Below, piece after piece: positions 11,901-21,933 of a stretch of DNA of 64,000 nt (its first letter is position 1; the number at the start of each line of letters is the position of its first letter). The translations under genes and the position numbers were made by a program. The DNA is from Mesorhabditis belari (Eukaryota; Nematoda; Chromadorea; Rhabditida; Rhabditidae): positions 1,984,501 to 2,048,500 of the forward strand of contig CAUEEP010000731.1 in assembly GCA_958450365.1 (NCBI GenBank), written 5' to 3'. The notes under the pieces were generated by a model that did no database searches, was not told the origin of the DNA, and saw only the letters and a program-made list of their open reading frames with translations.

Positions 11901-14900
11901 AGATTCGTTGTATCGAAGTTCGTTATATTGAAGTTCGACTGTAGTTGGAGTGTACTCCTTATTATAAATTAGAAATTACGTTAGTAGTCGTACAATTTGA
12001 AACCGTTACAAGGCCATACATTAAAAAAGTTCTCTTATTTGCCAAACGCAAGGGCTATGCAAACTTGCCGGTGCAAATTTAATGTATCAAGACTGAAGGT
12101 ATTGTGGGTTAAAAACTAACCAAGGAACCGTATTCTTTGAAACGACTAATTTCTCTAGTCTAGACGAGTTTCAAACGACTCTAATCGTTTGAATTTTTGC
12201 ATTTTTTTTGATAAATAACTAGATTTTAAAGAATTTTTAACAAAAAAAACATTGGGATTTAGATGTGAACTAGATTTTTGATCGATCTCACTCATTGTTC
12301 CCGCATTGTCTCTCATCCGGTCCGCAGGCGCCCGACGTCGGCAGAACGCCTTGCAACTCTTGTGGGCCATCTGAATATTGGCTTTTGATTCATGAGGTTC
12401 TTGAAAATGCTGTTTTTTTATTGAACAGACAAAGCGTTTTGCACGAAAAAAATGTTTCAATGTAAACGGGATGTCAAGCAGAAGCATTGCTTCAATTTGT
12501 AACGAATAGCTAATTTATGGACAATTTTTGAATAAAACTACGTATTTTAAAAGCTAAGCTTTTGCTTTCGACATAGAAATTTGGATTGGTCAAGAAAAAC
12601 CGAAGAAAGGGTTCATGACAAAAACCATTTTTCAATAAGTGGAGGATCAGCTAGCTTGTCATCGAATCAATTTCATATCTCTTTAGCTTTCTTTATATTT
12701 TCATATCTTTGAAATTCTTAGTTTAATCGAAATGAGTAGGCAGCTTTTCATCCTAACAATTTACCAAATAGTAAAGTTGGTGGTAAAGTGGAGGCTTTTC
12801 AACTTTCTTTGAGACAAATTTAGGCCCAAGAGCCAACAAGTGCTCGAAAATCTGTGTTTCAAAAAGAAGACGATGAGTGAGAGAATTTTGATCGAGAAAA
12901 ATCCTGAAATTGACAACTTACAGCTGAGAACATTGAGGTTAGCTGACGCTTCGACGGTTCTTCCGTTGTGAGTCGAAGTGCAGACGTAGCGTCCTGAATC
13001 GGATGGGGAAACGGGGGAAATCGTCAAGCGACCAGTCGACTCGTGAGCGTTTGCCGGAAGTGGGCCTGGAAAGTTTTTGGGAAATTTCAGGTTTAAGCAC
13101 AGAACTAATCTACTTGTGGAACTAGTTATTTAAAAAAAGCAGTCATTGCTCAACTTTACCAACAGCACTGATCTTTACACTGATCAGCCTTGCGTAAACT
13201 GATTAGCATATGGTTTCGTTTTTGTTATGTTATTAGCGTTTTTGTTTTGTAGTTAAACACTTTCCTTCACTTATGGAAACCAATTCTTGATATATTCAGA
13301 AAAAGTTCTTCAACAAAACAAAACTTGTTTCAACTTGAGCCGCATCATTTAAACTCGCGCAAAACTAATTCCTCGTCGACTAATAACTGCTTATTTTTCA
13401 AATTCACAAGTCCTTGCCCAGCTTTGTATAACTATTTACCGTAGTATAACAATGATTCATTGATTAACAACAAGGTTTTCCCCAACCTAGCCCAGTCAAA
13501 AACTCAAAAAGCTATGTTTCAATGTGAATTCTTTCAATCAAAATACCTTGAAGCTAATTATTTTCATCATTCTATGCTCTTAAGCTATGGCTTCTTATTG
13601 TTAAACAAAGTCCTTTTTGATCGTTTTGATAGTTTTGATCGTTTGATCGTTTTGATAATTTCCCGAACTCACCTCCAACACGGGTCCATCGAACGGGCGG
13701 GTAGACCGAATTGTCGGCGGTGCGCGCTCGGCAATCAAAAGAGGCGTCCTTTCCGTCTCGGATCTGTGCCTCGGTGGGATAGATCGTGATTTGAACGTCT
13801 AAATATTTCAAAATATTCAAGTAAACCTTTCAAATTCTTTCTGTATACCGCATGCTTTAACAAGAAGGTTTTTTACTCGAAAACTGGCCCAGATTACAAA
13901 TTGAATGTTTCACTTTTAAGGGTGTTTCTTTCATATCGTCAACTTTAGTTACTCTCTTACAGTGGTTTTTTTTGATTATTTTTTAAAAAAATGAGTCCTT
14001 TTCATATCCGATAGCCGATAAAAAAAGAAATCAATTGAAAATTATTCTAAAATATTTTTTATTTTCTTTCTTTTCGTTTCTTTTGCATGTTAGTAATCAT
14101 TTTTGGTTACTAACGTTAATTTGCTTTTTGGTTACTACGTTATACGTTATACGTTACTTTTGGTTACTAGTGATACGTTACTTTTGTTTACTAATGATTA
14201 CTAACAAGTAATCATCTTTGGAGATTATTTTTAAAGGAATCTAATTTTCTAGTAATCAATTCAAAGTAACAAAAACTTAAGTTCCCTCAAAAATCTCAGC
14301 TTTTCCTTGAGGTTTTCTCATTTTGCTCAATTTCATTGCTCAATTTTTAATTCCTTTCTGAAAACCGCAAGAGTGTAACACATTTTTCTGATGTTTTAAG
14401 CTCTTTTGATCAAAAATTGATGGATTTTTTGGGTTTTTTTGGCTTTTAGCAAGAAGGTCACATAATTTTTGATGAGAATTTGCTAGGGAATGAAAAATTA
14501 GCAAAGCAGATGTTCAAAAGGTGAGGCGAAAAATATTGGTTCTTTATAGCGAAAGGACTAAAGGCTTTGGCATTATCAGAATCCAATTTGAATGCAAATT
14601 TGATCAAATGGGAAAAGATTCTTTTCAAAAAAAGGTCAAAAAATGTTTTCAAATGTTCTGGACTCGAATGGATTAATAAAAGAGAAAGAAAAAACTAAGG
14701 GAAACTGTATCTTTCTTTCTCTCCCTAAGATCCCTAAAAGTGAAACATGCAAATTTCAAACCGTTCTTAATATTCTCTTAAATTTAAAGAAAACCTTCCT
14801 TTCACCTAAAAAACATGAAAACCCTAAAAGCTAAAATTTAAAGTTTAATATTTTAAGATTTTAAAGTCTTTTAAAGTCAAAAACTAAGTTAGGATCCAAA

Positions 14901-17900
14901 AAAATTGAAAAACTTTTCCACTTACCCTGTCCGATGTCGTCAATGGCGTTGATGTTGGCTGAAAGTTAAATAAATGAAAAAAACGTTCATCTTTTGATAA
15001 TCTTGCTTATCATTCTAGACATTGCCAATAGGAATTTTAGATTTTTTCGAATTTAAAAATACTTTTGCATTTATTAGATGACTTTCCAAAGGAAATGTTA
15101 TGGCCAAAAAGTAGAATGAAATGATTAATCAAAGCAGCAAAGATTTGATACCCTTTTATTTGAAACACAAGAATTTTAAACCCTTTTTAAACGAAATTTT
15201 GATTCGTTTGTTTGTTTTATTAGTTTAAACTCATGAAATCTGTTAAAGTTTGCAAAAGGAAAGCTTTTGATCAAGTTAATGAATGGAAAAAATGACTGAA
15301 ACATCTGGGGGGGTCATTGATCACATAGCTCATAGAAAAAGAGGAGGTTTATTTTGAAACCTGACAATTTTATGCTTGATTTTAAGCTAAACTGTACTCT
15401 TTTTTTTTCTTAAACTCCAAATTTACAGTCACCAATTTGGGGTATTTTCTGTTCTTGATTCAATTTCTTATTGTGAAACTTATTTTTTTAACGATTCCCG
15501 TAAAAATTTTCGTAATTTTGTGCAAAATGTCTAATTTTTTGAATGTTTTGGTTTCAATTTTTGGTGGAAAAGGAACACTTTTGTCGAGAGAGTCGTAAAA
15601 AATCTCGGGTGATTCATTTTGAGCAAAACATATCAAAGGGATTGCGAATCTTGGCACACAAATTTCGTATTTTAGAGAAGAAACTGGCATTCTTGACGGA
15701 ATTGTACGAATGCTGTTTGGGGAAAGCTTCAGATAAAGTTAATGTTGCAATTTCAGTCGAATGTTGATAAATATTGAGTAAACAGAGCGAGCTAGCAGTA
15801 CATTATACAGTAAACTATCTTAACCTATCTTAACCTTGCTCGTTCGAGTGTACTTTGTGCCCAAATCTTGCAAACACCATTTCTGAGTGCACCATTTATT
15901 GAGTGCACCATTTCTGGTGCACTCAATTCTTTTGTTTTCCTTTAATCGAGGAAAATGGAAGAATTGAGTGCACTAGAAAAGGGGTGTTTACGGGATTTAA
16001 GAGCTCAAAGTACGCGACAGTTTTGGCAGTTTTGACACCGTTGTCGTTACGTCGAGAAAACGTGAAAAAACACTGTAGTTTTCGTTTTGATCCACCAGCA
16101 AGAAAGACTGTTCCTGGCCTGTATTTTAAGCTGCTTTTCTTTGCAACAAGCACATTTCTCTAAATCGCAGCTTTTTCTCTAAAAGTAATCAATCAATTTT
16201 TTGTCAACCGTTCTTTTTTCTCTAAAATTTATCAATAGGATTATCAAAATTTTTTTCTTCAAATTGAAGAAAATTGCATCTTTTTTATGTACAGATAGCA
16301 TTTTTTGGGGGATTTCTCAAAAAAAAACAGAGAAATGATATGAATTGATTGAATGGATTGGTTTTTCGAAAAAAAATATCAAAAATTCGGAAAGAATCGG
16401 GAATTTTCACGGATTTTTGGTTGAAGGCAAAAAAAAATTAATTTTGAAAAATCTAGCAGAAACGTCCTGATTTTGAAACATGAGTTTTAAAATTTCAATT
16501 AAATTTGGTCAGAATCGGTTAATTACTGTTAGATTTTAGTAAAATCAATAAAATTTTCAAATTTTTATTATTCTTCTTAAATTCTATCAATTCTTTGATT
16601 TTTGATTTCCAAATAATTGATTTATAATGAATTTAGGCTTTGTCAGTCAAAAAATGCTAGAAATAATGAAATAAATGATAAAAAAGTGAGAAGATCTCAA
16701 AGAAATTCGTCTTTTTTTGTTAATTTAAAAGATTCTCTACTATTATTACACAAAAAAATGATTCAAAATTGGGTAAAAAGATGTTTGTTTGGTGATTTTA
16801 TTGATCATGCTTCAAAATAGTTAACCTAAACACGAAATTGCTTTGGCTTTGGCATGTTGGCATCAATTGGCAGTCTATGTTCCTATATTATCATTTTAAA
16901 AGTTAATTCTAATAGATTCTATCTAAAATTATCTAAATTAACTAAATTTTATCTAATTTCGAATAAAGCGCAAGTCATTTCGATGGAGCTGAAGATTTGA
17001 CTTGCCCCGATAAACCGTGTCTCCTTTAGCGTTTCCATTGGCTCTAAGTTCTTAGCTAAATAACCCAAAAAGGCTTCCTGCTTAATCTAATAATCTAATT
17101 TAACCTAATTTCATCAAAATCTCACTAGTTTTCCTATTGTTATTAGCCTAAAATGGTCAAAATTGGCGGAAAAGAGCATTTGCCAGTGTTTGATGGCCTA
17201 TGTTTCAACTTAGTCAACCTAAACTTGAAGCAGCTTTGGTCAATAGGTGGATTCACTTAGCTTAATACATAAATTTTATCAAAATCATTAACTTTCCTAT
17301 AGTTATTTGACCGGAAATCCTCAAATTTACTAATTGACACAGGTCAATTCGATGACTGTCTAAGGGTTTGAGGGCCCGTGTTTCAACTCAAATTACATAC
17401 TCTCCAGCTTGCTCCGGTCAATGAATCGATATGATCGTCCTTAACCTAATAATAATAAATTTCATTGAGATAAATAACATTTCTATTGTTATTACACTAA
17501 AAATCTTCAAATTTGGCTAAATAGGCCATGTGCCAATGGTTGTTGCTGTGAATTGTTGTGTTTCAAATCAGTTACCTAAACTAGCTTTGGTCTATAAACC
17601 GAACGGGCTTTAATCTACTTTATTTATCAAGATAAATTCATTTTTTATTTATTTCAACACTGAAGAGCTTCAAATTTGCTTGAAATATACCATCTGTTGG
17701 TGATTGTTTTGTGTTTCAAATTATTGTGTTTCAAACTAGATGATCAATCGAATCCGCTCGGGTCAATAGCCCAAACGAAATTGAACGAACTTAACGAACG
17801 TGTCTCTCACGATAAAATAGCCTTCCCACTCTGAAAGTCTTCAAATTAAACGAATCAGGGTATTTTCCAAAATTGTCGAAGTATTTGGATGATTCATGTT

Positions 17901-18766
17901 TCAATTCAGTCAATCTAAACCCGAATTAGCTTTGATCAATAAACCAATACACCAAAGACCTTCAAATTTGATTTAGCATGGCATTTCCCGGGGCCTTTTT
18001 AACTGTTTTGTGCTCTGTGCCTCAACCTAGCCAACATAAACTCAGATTTGCTTTGGTCAATTGAATCCGTTGTGTTTCTAGATCAAATTCTAAATCGAAA
18101 TCCCTTTGAGTGATTCATTTTCTTCGTTTTTATCGATCCCTAAAAGAAATTTCAAATTTGCCCGCTAGAACAAAGATTTGGAACCGATACTTTTTTCGCA
18201 GTCTATCAATTTTTTTCTTTTTTTTTCTGTTTGATAGCTTTGAGCTGTTTATCCCTAAAAATGGGAGCAATTTCTCTAAAAACGAAAACTTTTGGCCAAT
18301 GAAAAGAAAAGAAAGAAGAATTTTCGTTTTTAGAAAAAAGATTAATTGAATGTCGCCGATTTTTGGCGATTGGAGATGAAAGATTAAAATTTCTTGTGTT
18401 TAAAAAGAGATAAAAGGGTTGATTTGTTTGAATTGTTAGTTGTTTTTGCAAACAAGTAGATCCTTTGCTTTGCTTTTGCTAATTTGTAAAATCAATCGGT
18501 CGTTTGCGCCAAAAATATTAGCATCACAGTACCAGTAAGTCACAGTGTCCGAAGTTTGTCCCTTCTGTACACACCGATGAGTACAGTAACGGCTACAGTA
18601 CAATATTTCCCCTACAATACAAACCTTGTCTCCTGAAATGCGTCCTCGAGCGGGTTTTCCTGGCTCTCTTGCCAGCCTCGACCCCATCGGGGGAAATAAT
18701 CAAAGCGATAGCGAGGAAAATGGCGAGGAGGGGCCTTCCCATTGAGCCCCTCGACCCCGCGAACAT
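1999..18766 (-). CDS. unc-52: Perlecan core protein, N-terminal part (unc-52 orthologue), continues past the left edge
   Basis: Secreted basement-membrane heparan sulfate proteoglycan core; in nematodes it anchors body-wall muscle to the hypodermis. Exons in transcription order: 18625-18766, 14926-14958, 13673-13798, 12922-13065, 12292-12370, 11552-11656, 9115-9200, 7963-8085, 7188-7274, 6831-6952, 6622-6753, 6519-6557, 5895-5927, 5539-5568, 4671-4727, 3852-3890, 3192-3224, 3114-3146, 2838-2907, 1999-2139. Reading phase is continuous across all junctions, giving 551 codons, except for one extra base in the 7963-8085 exon. Order: signal peptide, Ig, three LDLa, Ig, proline-rich linker, laminin EGF. 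This is domains II-III of UNC-52, and stretches such as RTADNSVYP and [11 protein letters not shown] match the C. elegans protein as I recall it. The rest of domain III and all of IV and V lie outside the window. Exon edges are inferred from splice consensus and phase only. Confidence 0.9.
3114..6557 (-). CDS. unc-52: unc-52 exons 12-18: proline-rich linker built of phase-2 mini-exons
   Basis: Seven exons of 30-57 bases (6519-6557, 5895-5927, 5539-5568, 4671-4727, 3852-3890, 3192-3224, 3114-3146), every one phase 2 on both sides, so any subset can be joined in frame. Products are short and mostly Pro/Thr/Arg-rich, for example [34 protein letters not shown] and [10 protein letters not shown]. 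The exon at 4671-4727 differs: it is basic and contains RHRKR, a possible furin-type site. C. elegans UNC-52 has a single short PQPQPPTAPPQ linker here. Each exon has a fair acceptor and a GTAAGT-like donor, but they are small and rest on phase and composition. Confidence 0.65.
4086..4115 (-). CDS. Candidate extra linker mini-exon of unc-52
   Basis: A 30-base stretch between TTTAG and GGAG|GTTTTG, again symmetric in phase 2, which would encode CYEPDPRIW. It would add an unpaired cysteine to the linker, which counts against it. Confidence 0.2.
4490..4528 (-). CDS. Candidate extra linker mini-exon of unc-52
   Basis: A 39-base stretch between TTTAG and CCG|GTTGGT that fits the same phase-2/phase-2 rule as the accepted linker exons and would encode [12 protein letters not shown]. 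The donor is weaker than in the other linker exons and there is no homology support. Confidence 0.25.
5692..5816. repeat. 8-bp tandem repeat GATAGTTC/GATAGATC
   Basis: About fifteen units of an octamer alternating GATAGTTC and GATAGATC, in the unc-52 intron between exons 13 and 14. It shares the core GATCGATAG with the 15-bp array at 8187-8336. Confidence 0.9.
6622..7274 (-). CDS. unc-52: unc-52 exons 9-11: second immunoglobulin domain
   Basis: Exons 7188-7274, 6831-6952 and 6622-6753. Exon 9 closes the last LDLa repeat ([13 protein letters not shown]) and begins the Ig domain with FELKCK. Exon 10 carries [16 protein letters not shown] with an extra cysteine pair, as in UNC-52. Exon 11 carries the F-strand signature [14 protein letters not shown], then [13 protein letters not shown] and the start of a proline-rich tail (PPPPQPPA). 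Phases are 0, 2 and 2. All features of a C2/I-set Ig domain are visible. Confidence 0.9.
7963..12370 (-). CDS. unc-52: unc-52 exons 5-8: three LDL-receptor class A repeats
   Basis: Exons 12292-12370, 11552-11656, 9115-9200 and 7963-8085 encode three six-cysteine LDLa modules. Each has the calcium-binding acidic cluster: [24 protein letters not shown] and [12 protein letters not shown]. The third module is completed by the first codons of exon 9 (VGC). Exon 8 carries one extra base in a run of four G at 8014-8017 (plus strand). With three G the frame reads [11 protein letters not shown], as in UNC-52; as written the frame breaks. The exon 8 donor is the weak GAG|GTCGGG. Introns in this stretch hold a 1.4 kb satellite (9929-11312) and a 15-bp tandem repeat (8187-8336). 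Confidence 0.88.
8187..8336. repeat. 15-bp tandem repeat GATCGATAGGTTACA, ten copies
   Basis: Ten near-identical 15-base units with point changes (GGTTACA, GGTGACA, GGCTACA). The unit is a multiple of three without stops, so it reads as a repetitive pentapeptide (YRSVT); this is not evidence of coding. It lies about 100 bp upstream of unc-52 exon 8 in the intron. Confidence 0.92.
9321..9623. repeat. Fold-back element, family E (TACCGTATTTCTTCGAATAG)
   Basis: About 300 bp, with arms beginning TACCGTATTTCTTCGAATAG and ending with its complement. The inner arms contain GCGTACTCCTGCGTAGCAG and AGCACTT/AAGTGCT blocks. A closely similar copy is at 57863-58149. Confidence 0.85.
9929..11312. repeat. 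Satellite array of about 23-37 bp units (AGTATTCTAGAAGTATAACT)
   Basis: About 1.4 kb of TCTAGA-containing units (AGTATTCTAGA, AGTATAACTAGA) in the unc-52 intron between exons 7 and 6. The outer thirds are regular. The middle, about 10,250-11,060, is full of short deletions inside units, mostly loss of T or TAT/TTC, which looks more like consensus error than normal satellite decay. No coding capacity. Confidence 0.93.
11742..11944. repeat. Fold-back element (CTACAATCGAACTTCGAT)
   Basis: A 200-bp palindrome. The left arm is CTACAATCGAACTTCGAT and the right arm ends TTGAAGTTCGACTGTAGT. The inner arms share GGCAGCTACGCAGAAA-like segments. It lies in the unc-52 intron between exons 6 and 5. Confidence 0.75.
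12922..13798 (-). CDS. unc-52: unc-52 exons 3-4: first immunoglobulin domain
   Basis: Exon 13673-13798 encodes DVQITIYP followed by the B-strand cysteine ([11 protein letters not shown]) and the core tryptophan (VRWTRVGG). Exon 12922-13065 encodes RLTISPV, then the F-strand signature DSGRYVC and the G strand ([12 protein letters not shown]). Both canonical cysteines and the tryptophan are present, so this is a normal Ig fold. Similarity to C. elegans UNC-52 is high over the whole domain. The intron between the exons (13066-13672) interrupts the C-D region in phase 1. Confidence 0.9.
14926..14958 (-). CDS. unc-52: unc-52 exon 2: short acidic linker
   Basis: A 33-base exon between a TTTCAG acceptor and a GG|GTAAGT donor, phase 1 on both sides, encoding [11 protein letters not shown]. 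It joins the basic N-terminus to the first Ig domain. C. elegans UNC-52 has a short acidic segment (DIDSDDDD) in the same place. Because it is symmetric it can be skipped without changing frame. Confidence 0.7.
14959..18624 (-). other. unc-52 intron 1
   Basis: A 3.7 kb intron between the signal-peptide exon and the acidic linker exon. It holds a palindrome of the GCGCAC family (15,849-16,013) and a diverged array of about 174-bp units (about 16,800-18,075). I found no further exon here that fits the phase and splice signals. Confidence 0.6.
16800..18075. repeat. Diverged tandem array of about 174-bp units carrying GTTTCAA
   Basis: Landmark words recur at near-constant spacing. GCTTTGGTCAAT-like words lie near 17,233, 17,408, 17,582, 17,756, 17,928 and 18,048, with an earlier likely one near 16,835. 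Each is preceded by TGTTTCAA plus TAGTCAACCTAAAC-like text near 17,201, 17,372, 17,549, 17,725 and 17,890. Spacings are 172-175 bp for most steps. Units are heavily mutated, so the array is old. Confidence 0.75.
18625..18766 (-). CDS. unc-52: unc-52 exon 1: signal peptide and basic N-terminus
   Basis: Encodes 47 residues. From the ATG at 18766 it reads MFAGSRGS, then a second in-frame ATG at 18742 (MGRP), a hydrophobic core [12 protein letters not shown], a likely cleavage region around DGVEA-G, and a very basic segment [16 protein letters not shown]. The donor is CAAG|GTTTGT (phase 1). Either methionine could start translation; the second gives the more usual signal peptide. The sequence TCTATCAG lies two bases upstream of the first ATG and could be a spliced-leader acceptor. 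This exon defines the short, UNC-52-like promoter. A fold-back element (18917-19085) lies about 150 bp upstream. Confidence 0.8.
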
Positions 18767-19192
18767 CGCTGATAGAATTATGGGAATTTGGGGTTCAAGT
18801 GAATACCGGAGATGAGAGGATTGGGGCAACGACCCGTTTCTAGAGTTTGGCAAAGTTGATGGGCAAAGTTGAAAGAATTTGATGAAAAAAAAGGCACAAA
18901 TATCACAAATACAGTGTTCTCTAAAACGTCTTCCCTACCGTAATCTATTTTTTAATCGAATCTATTCACTTTTTATATCTTTCAATATCATTTGTGAACA
19001 AAGAATCAGACAAAAAGTGAATAGATTGGAAAAATAGAGACAAGATTACGGTAGAAAGGGAAAAGTGGACACGGTTTAGGAAACAGATTGGAAGAGAGGA
19101 GCACAATGAGAATCAAATAATGATTTAAATGATTTAAAAGTATTCTTTAATAGTAAAATAAGTGACGTTGACATTAGGCGTTTTGTCAATTG

Positions 19193-19598
19193 TCAAAACT
19201 TTTTCTGATTTTAACTTCGTTCCTTGTTGAGCTGAAATAATTGATTGAAATTGATTTTTTTTCCTAATTCTTTTGTAACTCTTTCAAATGTAGAACGAAA
19301 TTTCAATTTTCTTAACTATTTACCAGATTTAACAGAAGCAATGTCGAATTTTAGAAGAAGCAATTTTTAGAAGCCCGAGTTCGACACAGAAGCAAATTTA
19401 GAAGGGCGAGTTTAACATTGCTTCTGTTAAATCTGGCAAATAGTTAAGAAAGTTGAAACTTCGTTTGAAGTTTCAACTTCGTTCTACATTTGAAAGATTT
19501 ACAAAAGAATTAGGAAAAAAATCAATTTCAATCAATCAATTCAATTTTATTTCAGCTCAACGGAAACAAGAAACGAAGGTAAAATCAGAAAAAGTTTA
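19193..19598. repeat. 400-bp palindrome, fold-back element
   Basis: The left half contains AGCTGAAATAATTGATTG, TCAAATGTAGAACGAA and TTAACAGAAGCAATG. The right half contains their complements in reverse order. A spacer with CCGAGTTCGACAC separates the arms. No protein. Confidence 0.75.
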
Positions 19599-20542
19599 CA
19601 TAGAGAACAGGAATCGAAAGCATTTTATATCAGCTTCATTTGCATAAAGCTTTTAAATTTTAAAAATTTACAAGAAACACTTGAATACCTAACTCAATAA
19701 TAACGAAGTTTAACGAGAATTTGAAATCTCTTGAATCAACTGAAGGGATCAACAAAAAGAAAGAGCAATATTACATCGATAAACTTTCACAAGTAGTTCA
19801 AAAAATTAAATTTGTACGGTTTACATTAGTTTTGTTAAATTTGTTCATTGTTTTTGTATTTTGCTCATCAAAAAAAAAAACAAAGTTTCAAACTGAAAAA
19901 GGTTTGGGAAAAGCTTTAGGAGTCAATGAAAATGAGGCTTGATTCAGAGAAACTCATGAAAATGGAAGATTTAATTGCCCAAGAAAGGAGGTGTTTGAAA
20001 GTTTTAAGAACACAAAGCGCCCCATTCATAGCAAATGATATTTTGATAGCGAGTTCTCAATTTTGAAAGTGAAAGTGAGCGATCTGCGGTCATTGCAAGG
20101 TAAATGATTATGGAAAAGTGAGAGAGAGAACTGTCAACGAATACCGAAATAATTGAGTAGTCTTGGGAGAGAAAAAGAAAAGCTAAAAGAACCAACAGAA
20201 AAATCTATAGATCTAAGTCTATCGATAGACAAAAAGATTGAAAGAGAAGATGAAAAAAAACGGACTGAAAAGCTGGCGATTCGCTGGGAAAATCCCCCGT
20301 TCCCAAGAGCTCACTTCAGTGTTTGGAAAGGCAAATATTGGGGGAAAGTTTGAAGTCTAGATCAAGAAGTAGACTAAAAAGTGGAAGAATTGTAAAACTG
20401 AGTATTCGAAACTGCAATCGTTTGCTTTTAGAGCAATTAGATTGCTTTTAGACCAAAAGAATCAGGGGGAAAAATGCAGTTTCAAGCTAGACTTCGAATC
20501 TAGAACAAGGTTTCGAAAAGTTCAACGTATTCAATGTTCTGG

Positions 20543-20818
20543 TACCGTATTTACTCTATTAGTGGGGTCCCCCACTATTTTTTCAATTCCCTTCCAGACG
20601 GCCCCACTATTAGGGAAAAGAACAAAAACCAAAGTTTTAAGTTGAAAAGGATACAATTTTTCCCCGAAATTCTGAAAAAAAGTTTGGCTTCATATTTTAT
20701 TTTTAACCGTAACAAAACATAACAAACAGTAAAAGGCAACATGGGGTTCCCCTGCCGTTCCCATATTGAGAGGCCCCCTATTTTTCCCCCCCCGCGCCCC
20801 CCAATGAGTAATACGGTA
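20543..20818. repeat. Fold-back element, family D (TACCGTATTTACTCTATTAG)
   Basis: Begins TACCGTATTTACTCTATTAG followed by TGGGGTCC, and ends in GAGTAATACGGTA. A better conserved copy is at 58442-58800. Contains GGGGTCCCCCACTA and other short inverted words. Confidence 0.7.
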
Positions 20819-20842
20819 TTCAATATTCGTGTCTTTATTCTG

Positions 20843-20975
20843 GATCAATGAATTGAGTAGAACTTTCCCGAAACTAGTTTTCGGCTCGATAGACGATAGC
20901 TCCTGGTCCAGGGATGATTTAGGATCTACAACCGTCTGTCGAACCGAAAGCTAGTTTCGGGAAATTGTTAAAACC
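20843..20975. repeat. Small palindrome (TTCCCGAAACTAG)
   Basis: TTCCCGAAACTAGTTTTCGG on the left is mirrored by CCGAAAGCTAGTTTCGGGAA on the right, with an inner CGATAGACG/CGTCTGTCG pair. A compact hairpin with no coding content. Confidence 0.6.
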
Positions 20976-21777
20976 AACTGACAACCTTTTAAATTGAATG
21001 TACGGAAATCAAGTAAGCTACTCATTTCAAGAGTTGAATGAAAAGTACTTTTTTTTCCATTTGTCCTCCACTAAACCATTTGCAACCTTTTCCTTCAAAA
21101 TTAGCTAATTTCCATTTAACTTTTTTTTGTTGTATTTAAGCTCATGACAGTTTGAGTTGATTTTGGCATGAAATCAACAAGCAAAAAGTTTTACATTGCA
21201 AATAGTCATGAATATTTTTAAAGAGATTTTTAAAGACATTTCAAATATCTCTCAAGTAAAAGAATGCTCAATTTCAATCTGGACAAGGTTTGATGGAATT
21301 TTTCTAATTCAATCCTTCATCTCAAGTTTAAAAAGCCTGGTTTCAAGCTGAGCAATGTTCTAAAGAAGTTCCAAGGGTGAATTCTTGTTTTATTTTGTTT
21401 TCGAAAACAATAAGTTTATAAAATAGGTAATAAATTAAGTCAGGCTAAAGTTTCAAAATGTTTAGTTTCAAATTGTTCAAGGTTCGAGGAAATTCTTGAC
21501 ATTCAATAGCTTTTCCTTTAGAATCGTAAAATTTTCAGTTAATTAATGTGAATTCTTGATTTGTGACCGTTACTCATTACTCACGTCGAAGAATGTGGGT
21601 GTGTTTACTTAATTTTCACGAAAGAAATCAAAAGAAAAACTGCTGATTCAGCGACCGGTTTGATCGCATCAAAAGTGAAACATTGGTTTTTCAAAAAGAA
21701 AATTGATCGATTCCACTATTGCAAATGTCAGTAAATTTACCGGGAATATACCACGGGATCAGAAAGAAAGGCCAGGT

Positions 21778-21933
21778 GTACTTTGAGCTCTTCAAAATCT
21801 CGTAAACACCTAAACACCCCCTTTCTGGTGCACGCAATTCTTCCCCTCGTGACACTCGCTGCTGCGTGGAGAAAATGGAAGAATTGAGTGCGCCAGAGAG
21901 GGAATGTTTAGAAGATTTAAGAGCACAAAGTAA
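21778..21933. repeat. Palindromic element, GCGCAC family (clear copy)
   Basis: The left arm reads GTACTTTGAGCTC, then AAACACCCCCTTTCTGG, then CGCAATTCTTCC. The right arm returns GGAAGAATTGAGTGCGCCAG and ends GAGCACAAAGTA. Other copies or fragments lie near 3335-3495, 7033-7179, 8851-8996, 15849-16013, 23403-23540, 30044-30195, 46036-46160, 50873-51008, 57500-57655 and 62818-62950. At least eleven copies make this the most frequent fold-back family in the window. Confidence 0.85.
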
